This document shows, piece by piece, positions 7,438 through 13,901 of a DNA stretch of 14,131 nucleotides; position 1 is the stretch's first letter, and the number at the start of each line of letters is the position of its first letter. This DNA is from Dehalococcoidia bacterium UBA6808 (GTDB lineage: Bacteria > Chloroflexota > Dehalococcoidia > GIF9 > UBA5629). The position numbers and the translations under genes were made by a program. Where the stretch lies: NCBI GenBank assembly GCA_002452695.1, contig DKFA01000068.1:1-14131 (forward strand), given 5' to 3'. The notes beneath the pieces were generated by a model. The model did not search any database and was not told the DNA's origin. It saw nothing but the letters and a program-made list of their open reading frames with translations.

Positions 7438-7995
7438 GTGCGCCGTTTTTATTTTTATGTTACGATTATTCCCCCTTTACGTACTATTCCTGTCCTGCAT
7501 CTCACACTTTGCGCTATCTCCAACCAGAACGACATGGCAGTCTTCGCCTCCAGGTACGGTTTGCTGGGATTTGGTGGCGAGCGTATCATCCGTGGGCGAA
7601 AAGGCCGGCCGGACCGGACGGTCGTCGCCAAATCAATGGCCAGGTGGCGCTATGAACTGGCTGAAATGCAGCGCCTGCTGTACTTGTGGGACATGGTGAA
7701 AAAGCAGCGCCTATCCCTCGTCTCTGCGCTGCTCAGCCTCGAGAAAAACGGGCTCTATACTTTACTCGCTGGCAGGGAGGACCTGGTGGCAGAGAACGGA
7801 TCGGCTCTGTACAGGAAATGGGTACTGCGGGGCGAGCAGCCACGTGAAGCCGCCGTTTTCTACCTTACCAACAGCATCAACAGGCGTTTGGAGGGAGGCG
7901 TCCATCTGCAGGTCATCCCAACCTACCGCAAGCATATCTACCTGCGCCCCCTCAACCTGCCGGCAGCGGCTTTCGCGTCTACAACGCAATGCGGC
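7438..7995 (+). pseudogene. Probable truncated hypothetical protein (ends lost)
   Basis: A plus-strand frame is open from a GTG at 7438 through 7995 and reads on, meaninglessly, into the antisense of the DUF2804 gene. The section to about 7970 has protein-like composition: VLHLTLCAISNQ, then VFASRYGLLGFGGERII, a helical segment ELAEMQRLLYLWDMVKKQRL, and later VIPTYRKHIYLRPLNLPAAA. From memory this resembles hypothetical proteins with an FAxRYGLLG motif followed by an amphipathic helix and a C-terminal zinc-ribbon segment, but here the N-terminal lead-in is short, no SD precedes any start, and the zinc-binding end is absent. I infer a decayed gene, truncated where the DUF2804 gene now ends. 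It could also be a short intact gene with a non-obvious start; family assignment is uncertain. Confidence 0.5.
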
Positions 7996-9054
7996 CTAAC
8001 CACGCACGTACTTATCCTCTCCCATGCCGAAAAAGCCGTCGAACTCATGACGTACCCCGTAACGGTCCTTGATGAAGCCGCTGCAATAACCAAAGGGTCC
8101 CCTGTACCGAACCCTTATCAACAGCACATTGGTATCGATATTCTGCATCGATACCGGCTGAAAAGACAGGTCCACCATACCGTACCTGTCCCTGACCAGC
8201 CAGCGGTCATCATCACCGGCCTGCCGGCTGAATTTAACCGGAGGCAACAAATGCATCCTGCCGTCAATCCACAGGCAGTTCTCATTGTACCTGCACGGGT
8301 CGATAGACTGGTTGGCGGTCAGGTTGAAGCCCATAAGCTGCCCCGACTGAGTGTAACCCGCCGCAGTCAGCCAGTCGTACCTCATTACGTATGGATAAAA
8401 TCCCTTGTGGTCATCGATGATGCCAAAGCTCTCATTGCGCTCAAACTGCGTCCCACTGCCGCCGATGCTCATATGTCCCTGCATCGGCATCAGACACTTG
8501 TGCGAGTACATGCCGCGGTTACTGCCAAACGGTATCGATACCACGATCGGCTCAACCATGCCGTCTTCGTGCAGCGTCTCAAATGCAGCTTCGATGGGCG
8601 GCAAGCGTTGGCCGCCCTTCAATCTGATATTGATATAGAAGCGTCCCAACTCCAGCCTGCTGATGATCTCAATGGAATTGCCCGCCCTGCTGTAGGACTG
8701 CCTTCCATCCCAGATTGAAGAGGGCACGCGTATGCTGCCTGGCGGCAGCATACGGCTGAACATGTATCTCTTTTGCTCCTGCCTGTCGTAGGCAATAAAC
8801 TGGGCGAGGCCCGAGAAACGGGCATCATACAGCACTACCAGCATGAACCAGCGCCGGTTGCCCAACTGAAAAGCCTGCCATTCTTTCAGACGGTAGCGCA
8901 CCAGCGCCCGGGGAGCTTTATAGCCCAATGGACGGACAGCATCCAACGGGTTGACCGTCGCGAACTGCGTGTTGAAAGTGCCAAACTTGAATTTTCCCTC
9001 CGAAACCAGCCGGGACGGCGCTGGGGACAGGTCACGCTCAACATACTCATCCAT
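7996..9054 (-). CDS. DUF2804 family protein
   Basis: 352 residues, about the family's usual size. The recognisable part is the C-terminal half: FGIIDDHKGFYPYVMRYDWL (210-229), GQLMGFNLTAN (238-248), NENCLWIDGRMHLLPPVKF (257-275), DRWLVRDRYGMVDLSFQP (283-300), then a final FGYCSGFIKDRYG and GFFGMGEDKY. This pattern of a Trp/Gly-rich beta sandwich ending in G-x2-E-D/x-K/R is that of DUF2804 (related to the lipocalin-like AttH/hydroxyneurosporene-synthase fold). No signal peptide is evident, so it should be cytoplasmic. Biochemical function is unknown. ATG start at 9054 with AGGTG five bases upstream. It stands alone between convergent remnant sequence and a 204-bp spacer with repeats. Confidence 0.8.
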   Translation of the reverse strand: MDEYVERDLSPAPSRLVSEGKFKFGTFNTQFATVNPLDAVRPLGYKAPRALVRYRLKEWQAFQLGNRRWFMLVVLYDARFSGLAQFIAYDRQEQKRYMFSRMLPPGSIRVPSSIWDGRQSYSRAGNSIEIISRLELGRFYINIRLKGGQRLPPIEAAFETLHEDGMVEPIVVSIPFGSNRGMYSHKCLMPMQGHMSIGGSGTQFERNESFGIIDDHKGFYPYVMRYDWLTAAGYTQSGQLMGFNLTANQSIDPCRYNENCLWIDGRMHLLPPVKFSRQAGDDDRWLVRDRYGMVDLSFQPVSMQNIDTNVLLIRVRYRGPFGYCSGFIKDRYGVRHEFDGFFGMGEDKYVRG

Positions 9055-9119
9055 ACTACACCTGCCTTTAATTAGATTGTGCTACGGACAGGTCTAAATG
9101 TAAAGAGAGAATCTATTCC

Positions 9120-9171
9120 AATACAAGATGAGCCTGGAGGGGATATCGATATCTAACACAGGATGAGCCTG
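9120..9171. repeat. Two near-identical 17-bp direct repeats flanking a 12-bp palindrome
   Basis: Repeats at 9120-9136 (AATACAAGATGAGCCTG) and 9155-9171 (AACACAGGATGAGCCTG) match at 15 of 17 bases, 35 bp start to start. Between them lies a perfect palindrome GATATCGATATC (9142-9153). The block sits about 65 bp upstream of the DUF2804 start on its promoter side, so an operator role is plausible but unproven. Confidence 0.6.
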
Positions 9172-9258
9172 AACAGCCAGGCATCTGGCTTATGATCGGG
9201 ATATACGCCGGGCTATTGGCGCACTACGTTGGAACGTTTAGAGCTGCGAGGGAGCTGC

Positions 9259-10098
9259 TTACCGTTTAGGCAACACGCTTACTCCCAGGACATGGGGGCC
9301 GACATGGGTGCCTACCACAGGGCTTACCTTTGTTCGATAGATGCGTTCCTTGGGAAACCTGACGCTGAGTCGCTCAACCAGCATCTCGGCCTCATCTGGC
9401 GTGGTGGCGTCCTCTACAACCATCTCTTCAATATGAGGAAAGCTCAGAGCAAATTCACACAGGTGATCTATTGATTTGGCTCTGGAACGCGCCCTGGTGA
9501 CTGCCTCAGTATAGCCATCTTTTATAGCGAGGATGGGATTCACTTTCAGAATAGACCCCAGAAATGCCTGGGCAGTGCCAATGCGTCCTCCCCTTTTTAA
9601 ATACTCCAATGTATCGAAAGCCATTCGCACGTCTACCCGGCGCATACTGCTGCGAGCAACATCGATTACCTCATCAAGACCGGCTCCAGCCTGAGCTGCT
9701 TTGGCGGCAGATATAACAACTAACCCAAGCGCCCCGATGGCTAATTGAGAGTCAATCACCTCCACACGAGCTTTGCCCTTCCTTAGCTCCTTGCCCTGAA
9801 CCGCAGCCTCATAGGTAGCGCTGTATTTCGACGAAAGTGTAATAGCCAGGATTTCATCCGTTTCTTCTGCCAGTCTATCATACAACTCAGCAAAAGTCCC
9901 GGGTGCGGCTGCTGAGGTAACCGGCAGTACCTTATTTTGCACCAACTTTTTATAGAATTCCTCGGTCGTCAGGTCAACGCCATCTCGATAGGTCTCATCA
10001 CCAAAGTGAACATACAACGGCATTACAGTAATCCCCAATTCCCTGGCCATATCTGTGGTCAGGTCAGAAGTGCTATCAGTAATAATCTTGACGGTCAT
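9259..10098 (-). CDS. degV: DegV family fatty-acid-binding protein
   Basis: 279 residues, standard for DegV/FakB proteins, which bind a fatty acid; FakB members present it to the FakA kinase for phosphorylation. Motifs: ITDSTSDL (6-13), PVTSAAAPGTF (59-69), LSSKYSATYEAA (88-99), DTLEYLKRGGRIG (162-174), and C-terminal SPVVGTHVGPHVLGV. In most relatives the last motif reads GTHxGPGAL; here the second Gly after Pro is His269. Cytoplasmic, with no signal peptide. ATG start at 10098 with AAGGAGG ten bases upstream. It follows the PAP2-like gene by 36 bp, so the two are probably co-transcribed. No fakA-like kinase gene is present here. Confidence 0.93.
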   Translation of the reverse strand: MTVKIITDSTSDLTTDMARELGITVMPLYVHFGDETYRDGVDLTTEEFYKKLVQNKVLPVTSAAAPGTFAELYDRLAEETDEILAITLSSKYSATYEAAVQGKELRKGKARVEVIDSQLAIGALGLVVISAAKAAQAGAGLDEVIDVARSSMRRVDVRMAFDTLEYLKRGGRIGTAQAFLGSILKVNPILAIKDGYTEAVTRARSRAKSIDHLCEFALSFPHIEEMVVEDATTPDEAEMLVERLSVRFPKERIYRTKVSPVVGTHVGPHVLGVSVLPKR

Positions 10099-10134
10099 GA
10101 CCTGTATTCCTCCTTATAATTTGGCAACTATTGC

Positions 10135-10764
10135 TCACTGGCTAAGCGTGAAGAAACCAAAACTATAGAAAATGCCTCCCGTAACCAGTAAGCCAATGAA
10201 AAAGCCTGATAATAGCTGTGATGGAGTATGCTCGCCAAGGTAGCACCTCGATAATCCTAACAACAGAATAAAAGGCGCTACGGTGAGTGGAGAAAGACCA
10301 ACTATTACGACTAATGGGAATGACAGGCTGGTAAGGACGGCTAAGTGGAAGCTCGCTCGATACACCCGGTTGGTCAGAGCAACCACAACCGATGTCGCCG
10401 CTACTACAATTATGACGACAATGATATCAGGCGGGGAGCCGAGGAGATAAAGTATCAGCGTACTTGGTATGCCCAACAGGCAGGCTAACAGCAGCATTTC
10501 ATTAGGCTGCTCTCGGAAAAAGTCGCGGAACTTCACTTGGATTCCTGTCTTTCGGGCAACCACAGCAGCTTTGGCTTGCATATATGAGAGTGGGAAAAGG
10601 TAGACTAAAAGCAAAGCGACCACCGTCCATTTAATCCAGTCCCCACTGCTGTAGCACGCTTTGTAGGCAACCATTGTAACCGCTAAAGCAATAATTAAAT
10701 AAGGGTGAAGTAAACTGGATATTACTTTGGCTACGCCATACCTGTTGATCGCTTTTTCTTCCAT
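10135..10764 (-). CDS. PAP2-like polytopic membrane protein with altered phosphatase motifs
   Basis: 209 residues with about six hydrophobic helices. A PAP2 (lipid phosphatase-like) relation is indicated by a basic first motif (KFRDFFREQP, 78-87), a reduced second motif (ASFH, 137-140, instead of PSGH) and a third motif SR-x5-H (Ser172, Arg173, His179) followed by TPSQ, where classical enzymes have the nucleophile-orienting Asp four residues on. I recall a subgroup of bacterial and archaeal PAP2 proteins with this H-T-P-x-Q ending, so it may act on isoprenoid or glycerol phospholipid phosphates, but this is inference. ATG at 10764 with a weak SD (GGTG). Sits 103 bp after padR and 36 bp before degV; a lipid-related pair is plausible. 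Confidence 0.65.
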   Translation of the reverse strand: MEEKAINRYGVAKVISSLLHPYLIIALAVTMVAYKACYSSGDWIKWTVVALLLVYLFPLSYMQAKAAVVARKTGIQVKFRDFFREQPNEMLLLACLLGIPSTLILYLLGSPPDIIVVIIVVAATSVVVALTNRVYRASFHLAVLTSLSFPLVVIVGLSPLTVAPFILLLGLSRCYLGEHTPSQLLSGFFIGLLVTGGIFYSFGFFTLSQ

Positions 10765-10867
10765 AATTGTTAATCACCAAACTGACGATATACTCTCAGC
10801 TCTTTGCAGGAAGCTTAACTGAATCAGCGCTGACCAGCAGTTACCCTGTTCACTGCGACATCTCACC

Positions 10868-11203
10868 TCAGCTATAGGCTTCCTGGGTGAGCTTATTAAT
10901 CACCTTGTAAAAATCCTGCCAGTCGGACAGGCAACTGGCCAGGAACTGGCGCCCTCTCTCAGTTATCTGATAATACCTCCTGCCTTTTCGTTTACTAGTT
11001 TTATGCCACGTGGAGACGACTAGACCATTTCTTTGTAACCTCGTGAGCGCTGGATAGATCGTGCCTCCCTTCAGTGTGAGTCTCCCTCCGGTCCTTTGTT
11101 CCAGTTCTTTAGCAATCTGGTAGCCATACATAGGCAATTGATTGATAAGAGATAAAACAATAGGGTCAACCAGCCCTTTCAATAATTGCTGAATATACGA
11201 CAA
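10868..11203 (-). CDS. PadR family transcriptional regulator
   Basis: 111 residues, winged-helix DNA-binding protein. Family features: N-terminal helix then DPIVLSLINQLPMYGYQIAK (13-32), the wing/recognition segment LKGGTIYPALTRLQRNGLV (44-62), and RKGRRYYQITERGRQFLA (72-89), then a short C-terminal dimerisation helix (subfamily with compact C-terminus). The start is TTG at 11203, with GGAGG six bases upstream; no ATG fits better. A consensus promoter and a palindrome across its start point lie just upstream, so it probably represses itself and the downstream PAP2-like and degV genes. Confidence 0.93.
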   Translation of the reverse strand: MSYIQQLLKGLVDPIVLSLINQLPMYGYQIAKELEQRTGGRLTLKGGTIYPALTRLQRNGLVVSTWHKTSKRKGRRYYQITERGRQFLASCLSDWQDFYKVINKLTQEAYS

Positions 11204-11246
11204 TTCTTCCCTCCCTGATTTTCCTTTATATATGACTTGCTATTCT

Positions 11247-11267
11247 ATGCTTTGCACTGCAAACCAT
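11247..11267. promoter_or_regulatory. Palindromic operator candidate for PadR
   Basis: A 21-bp near-palindrome with arms ATGnTTTGCA and TGCAAAnCAT about a single central base; the inner 13 bases (TTTGCACTGCAAA, 11251-11263) mirror exactly. It overlaps the last two bases of the -10 box and covers the predicted transcription start, ideal for repression. Confidence 0.7.
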
Positions 11268-11294
11268 TATAGTACGATATATATTCTATGTCAA
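11266..11294 (-). promoter_or_regulatory. Consensus sigma-70 promoter of padR operon
   Basis: Minus strand: TTGACA (11289-11294), exactly 17 bp, TATAAT (11266-11271). Both boxes are 6/6. Predicted start about 11259, leaving a leader of roughly 56 bases with a GGGAGGG SD before the TTG start of padR. Confidence 0.85.
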
Positions 11295-11395
11295 TCTGGA
11301 ATCTTTTCCATCACATCTCTTGACATATAAGCCGGCCTGCTGTTGCCAGCGGCCACATGCTGGGCAGGGCCGCCGATGCCGCAGCCCCTCTTCTT

Positions 11396-12238
11396 TTACT
11401 CCTCATTCACTATTATCTGGCAGGTAGTCTGGACTGAGCCGCAGGGGTTGGATGCCGTCAGCGTATAATCGATCGTGCTGGTGGGAAAAACCTTTATTGC
11501 GCCTTTCGCCATCACATTGCCTATATTGGAAATCCTGACGAAATCGGCATCCGCCACATCCCAGTTCAATAGCGAAGATTTGCCAGTCGTGATCGTCCCC
11601 GGATCAGCCATAAACATCCTTACTATAGGCAGGCCGTCGGGAGTATCTACCATAACATTCACGCTGGCGGTTGCCGTACCCGCCTTATTGACAGCCGTGA
11701 GTGTATACTGGGTATCCTCTGTTGGCTTGACGTTCTTCATTCCAACCGGTTTAACCGGGCCGATGCCCCTGTCGATCGTCACGCTATCGGCCTCCATGAC
11801 CGACCAGCTAAGTGTGGTCCTGTTGCCGCTGGGAATATAGGCCGGTGTGGCATAGAAGTCTGTAATTACGGGCTTGCCCTGTACAAGCGGCTGCGCGGGG
11901 GCCGACATGCTGCCGGGGCTGCATGACCTGACCGTAACTACGGCATTGATCGATCCGGCCTCGTTGGTGGCCGTTATTTTGTAGGTGACATCGCCCGTGG
12001 GCTTGACCACGAATGATCCCGACAGGGCCACCGCTCCGATGCCGTTGTCGATCACTACCTGTTTGGCGTTTGTCACCAGCCAGGAGATCTGCGTGCTCTC
12101 GCCACTGGCTATGGTGGGCGGGTCGGCCGAGAAACTTTTGATCACGGGGTTTCCGATGGCGGCAGGCGCAACGGCCGGAGCACTGCAGTCCGCCAGGACA
12201 AAAACAGCCATAACTGCAGCAAAATATAGCTTCTTCAT
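11396..12238 (-). CDS. Exported protein with three immunoglobulin-like repeats, possible lipoprotein
   Basis: 280 residues. An N-terminal signal (MKKLYFAAVMAVFVLADCSAP) resembles a lipoprotein signal with Cys18, but Asp at -1 is unusual for a lipobox. Three homologous beta-sandwich repeats follow at about 31-104, 123-197 and 204-277, each with P-V/I-x3-F-x-A-x-P opening, G-x3-L/I-x-W (sheet core Trp), an I-x-N/D-x-GIG-like turn, and Y-x-L/I-T-A-x-N-x-x-G closing; the third lacks part of the turn and carries Cys266 and Cys273. Short Pro/Ala linkers separate them. Likely a surface or periplasm-exposed binding or adhesion module; no enzyme domain. ATG start at 12238 has no SD and lies in an inverted repeat. 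Flanked by the padR promoter downstream and a 204-bp spacer upstream. Confidence 0.88.
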   Translation of the reverse strand: MKKLYFAAVMAVFVLADCSAPAVAPAAIGNPVIKSFSADPPTIASGESTQISWLVTNAKQVVIDNGIGAVALSGSFVVKPTGDVTYKITATNEAGSINAVVTVRSCSPGSMSAPAQPLVQGKPVITDFYATPAYIPSGNRTTLSWSVMEADSVTIDRGIGPVKPVGMKNVKPTEDTQYTLTAVNKAGTATASVNVMVDTPDGLPIVRMFMADPGTITTGKSSLLNWDVADADFVRISNIGNVMAKGAIKVFPTSTIDYTLTASNPCGSVQTTCQIIVNEE

Positions 12239-12302
12239 CTGTGCTTTTGCTTGAGCAACATATTCAATTGCTTGGAATTATGCCTGATGCGAAGCACAGA
12301 TG
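12236..12302 (-). promoter_or_regulatory. Inverted repeat that would enclose the start codon of the Ig-repeat gene
   Basis: CATCTGTGCTT (12236-12246) and AAGCACAGATG (12292-12302) are perfect 11-bp complements. In the mRNA the distal arm includes the ATG start itself, with a 45-base loop that contains a smaller AGCAA/TTGCT stem. No SD is seen in the loop end. Confidence 0.5.
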
Positions 12303-12442
12303 GGATGCCCAAAAGGTAGCGAAAACGTGAGCCATACAGTTAATTTGGATAAGTTTAAGGCAGTTGATTGTAACTAAAGACCAAAGTCGAAAATATGCCG
12401 ATATGATCCTGAACCCACAAAATACCGGCTTCACAACTGATT
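12303..12442. other. Spacer without recognised genes
   Basis: AT-rich sequence between the Ig-repeat gene leader and the small membrane peptide. I found no convincing promoter pair, terminator or open frame of note on either strand. Confidence 0.5.
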
Positions 12443-12595
12443 TCAGATATAGCGCTTTCTTCCCGGCTTATCGTGTTTTCTGCCCCTGATAAAATTGTCT
12501 ATTGCCATGTATAAACAAACAATCACGAACCCAACGGAGATGCAGACCATCGTCAACACGAACCAGGTCATCACGCCGACAATATACTCTGTCAT
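12443..12595 (-). CDS. Small single-helix membrane protein, 50 residues, function unknown
   Basis: ATG at 12595 with AGGAGG five bases upstream. Translation: MTEYIVGVMTWFVLTMVCIS, VGFVIVCLYMAIDNFIRGRK, then HDKPGRKRYI and stop. One long hydrophobic span (about 5-30) followed by a basic tail predicts a single-pass protein with the C-terminus inside the cell. It is too short for standard gene calls but has a strong ribosome site and membrane-protein composition. A TATAAT on the minus strand at about 12661-12666 could serve as its -10 box. No family recognised. Confidence 0.65.
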   Translation of the reverse strand: MTEYIVGVMTWFVLTMVCISVGFVIVCLYMAIDNFIRGRKHDKPGRKRYI

Positions 12596-12655
12596 ATTAA
12601 CCTCCTAACCGCCAAATTCAGAAGGTATCTATGATATGCCGCCTCTACCCTGCAC

Positions 12656-12680
12656 TTTTATTATACGCCTGATAATAAAA
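12656..12680. repeat. AT-rich 9-bp inverted repeat
   Basis: TTTTATTAT (12656-12664) and ATAATAAAA (12672-12680) are exact complements around a 7-base centre. No U-tract follows on either strand, so a strong intrinsic terminator is unlikely; it overlaps a TATAAT for the small peptide gene. Confidence 0.5.
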
Positions 12681-12716
12681 AATATCATGCAAAAAAGAAG
12701 GAAGGGAAAAACTGAC

Positions 12717-12791
12717 TGGAGCCAGCGGTGAGAGTCGAACTCACGACCAGCTGTTTACGAAACAGCTGCTCTGCCACTGAGCTACGCTGGC
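12717..12791 (-). tRNA. trnT: tRNA-Thr (CGT anticodon), CCA encoded
   Basis: 75 bases folding as a complete cloverleaf: acceptor GCCAGCG/CGCTGGC (7 bp), D arm GCTC/GAGC, anticodon stem GCTGT/ACAGC with loop TTCGTAA (anticodon CGT, reads ACG threonine), T arm GTGAG/CTCAC with loop TTCGACT. The discriminator is T and the CCA tail is present in DNA at 12717-12719. A promoter lies immediately upstream. Confidence 0.98.
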
Positions 12792-12802
12792 ATGAGGTAA
12801 TT

Positions 12803-12831
12803 AGTATACCCCGCCAATGCAAATCGGGCAA
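12803..12831 (-). promoter_or_regulatory. Promoter of tRNA-Thr
   Basis: Minus strand TTGCCC (12826-12831), 17-bp spacer, TATACT (12803-12808; 5/6). The predicted start about 12796 leaves only a few bases before the tRNA 5' end. Confidence 0.75.
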
Positions 12832-13049
12832 GGTTATCTGGTATACGGTTTTACGCGGGCGTTAAACTCGCGAGCCGGGCCGCTTCGCGCCATACATTGG
12901 AGTACTGATATCACATCCCGGGTTACCCGCATCGACGAATTCACCTATATCGTTACCGTAACCGGCAACAGCTCTATCGTGATCGCCCCCGGTCTTCGCA
13001 CGGTTTAGCGCCTGGAGTTTTCCCCATTGTACCACCTTTATAATCACAT
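12832..13049. other. Spacer between the divergent tRNA and rpsU promoters
   Basis: Frames are open on both strands (plus about 12817-13008, ending GNSSIVIAPGLRTV; minus about 12862-13059), but neither has a SD, both are about 63-65 codons, they overlap each other and the promoters, and I recognise neither. Composition is GC-rich and coding-like, so a gene fragment is possible. No terminator seen. Confidence 0.4.
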
Positions 13050-13078
13050 TTGACACCATCGTTCAAAGAGAATAGAAT
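13050..13078 (+). promoter_or_regulatory. Promoter of the rpsU-yqeY unit
   Basis: TTGACA (13050-13055, 6/6), 17-bp spacer, TAGAAT (13073-13078, 5/6). Predicted start near 13085, giving a leader of about 65 bases before the rpsU start. Confidence 0.8.
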
Positions 13079-13149
13079 TTCCACTTGGTAGTTGCCTCTC
13101 TGTGTCCCAGACGGGCGGCCAGCGATTATAAAAAAAGGAGTTGATCTTA

Positions 13150-13332
13150 GTGCCCGAAGTCAAGTTAGGCGAAGGCGAGAGTTTCGAAAGCCTCTTGAGG
13201 CGTTTCACCAGGAAGGTCCAGCAGGAAGGTATCATCAGCGAGGTGCGCCGCAGGGGCTTTTACGAGAAACCCAGCATCAAGCGCAAGCGCAAAGAGGCAA
13301 CCAAGCGCCGCAAAAGCAACAAAACATCATAG
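13150..13332 (+). CDS. rpsU: Ribosomal protein bS21
   Basis: 60-residue basic small-subunit protein that helps initiation near the anti-SD end of 16S rRNA. Signatures: an acidic start (PEVKLGEGESFESLLRRF), TRKVQQEGIISEVRRRGFYE, then a Lys/Arg-rich tail (KPSIKRKRKEATKRRK). The start is taken as GTG at 13150, with AAAGGAG nine bases upstream; an in-frame TTG at 13141 abuts the SD and is unlikely. It is followed two bases later by yqeY. Confidence 0.96.
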   Translation: MPEVKLGEGESFESLLRRFTRKVQQEGIISEVRRRGFYEKPSIKRKRKEATKRRKSNKTS

Positions 13333-13334
13333 CC

Positions 13335-13784
13335 ATGACACTCTTAGAAAAAATCAATAATGACCTTCATGACGCCATGCGGGCCAGGGACGAGCTTCGC
13401 AAGCTGGTACTGAGGTCGCTGCTTTCTTCCTGTAACTACGCCGAGATCGCCAAACAGAAAAAGTTGGATGACGCCGGCGTGCTCGAGGTCATCGCCAGAG
13501 AGATTAAACAGCGCAAGGAAAGCATCGAAGCTTATACACAGGGCAACCGGCCAGACCTGGTAGCCAACGAGAAGGCCGAGATGGAAATCCTGCAACAATA
13601 CCTGCCCGCCCAGATGTCCCATGATGAGATCGTCGCCATCGTCCAGCAGGTGCTTCAGGAAGTGGGCGCCAAAGGCCCCGGCGACAAGGGCAAGGTCATG
13701 CAGAAGCTGATGCCCCAGGTCAAAGGCAAGGCCGACGGCACCGAGGTCAACAAGATCGTAGTAGAGCTTATTAGCAAACTGTAA
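13335..13784 (+). CDS. yqeY: GatB/YqeY domain protein
   Basis: 149 residues, the usual length. Signatures: MTLLEKINNDLHDAMRARDE (1-20), LVLRSLLSSCNYAEIAKQKK, REIKQRKESIEAYTQGNRPD (55-74), EKAEMEILQQYLPAQMS (79-95) and GKVMQKLMPQVKGKADGTEV (119-138). The family shares the tail domain of GatB, the tRNA-dependent amidotransferase subunit; a tRNA-related role is assumed but not established. ATG start only two bases after the rpsU stop and no SD of its own, so translational coupling is likely. rpsU-yqeY is a common bacterial pair. Confidence 0.95.
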   Translation: MTLLEKINNDLHDAMRARDELRKLVLRSLLSSCNYAEIAKQKKLDDAGVLEVIAREIKQRKESIEAYTQGNRPDLVANEKAEMEILQQYLPAQMSHDEIVAIVQQVLQEVGAKGPGDKGKVMQKLMPQVKGKADGTEVNKIVVELISKL

Positions 13785-13786
13785 AC

Positions 13787-13815
13787 CGGGACGGCTGGTA
13801 GTCCCCGGCCTGTTT
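13787..13815 (+). terminator. Possible terminator after yqeY
   Basis: CCGGGAC and GTCCCCGG form an imperfect GC stem (one bulged C) around a short loop, followed by a poor T-rich stretch (CCTGTTTGT). Weak, may only attenuate read-through into purQ. Confidence 0.35.
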
Positions 13816-13901
13816 GTACTGCATGATACGTATACCTGTAAGATCTGAATAGGTTTAATGCGGCTACCGCCCGCAATAGATAAATTTAAAGTGAGTTAGA
13901 A

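Noticed and set aside
8000..8718. Long plus-strand frame continuing from 7438
   Set aside because: It is antisense to the DUF2804 gene, whose family motifs and start site are clear; the plus translation here has no recognisable features.
11341..11395. GCGGCC/GGCCGC inverted repeat after the Ig-repeat gene
   Set aside because: Only a 6-bp stem with a 13-base loop and no U-tract; too weak for a terminator call.
12656..12680. AT-rich hairpin as an intrinsic terminator
   Set aside because: No T-tract follows the stem on either strand, and the stem is all A/T.
12717..12791. tRNA-Thr as an integration site
   Set aside because: No repeat of the tRNA 3' end, integrase gene or island boundary was found in the window.
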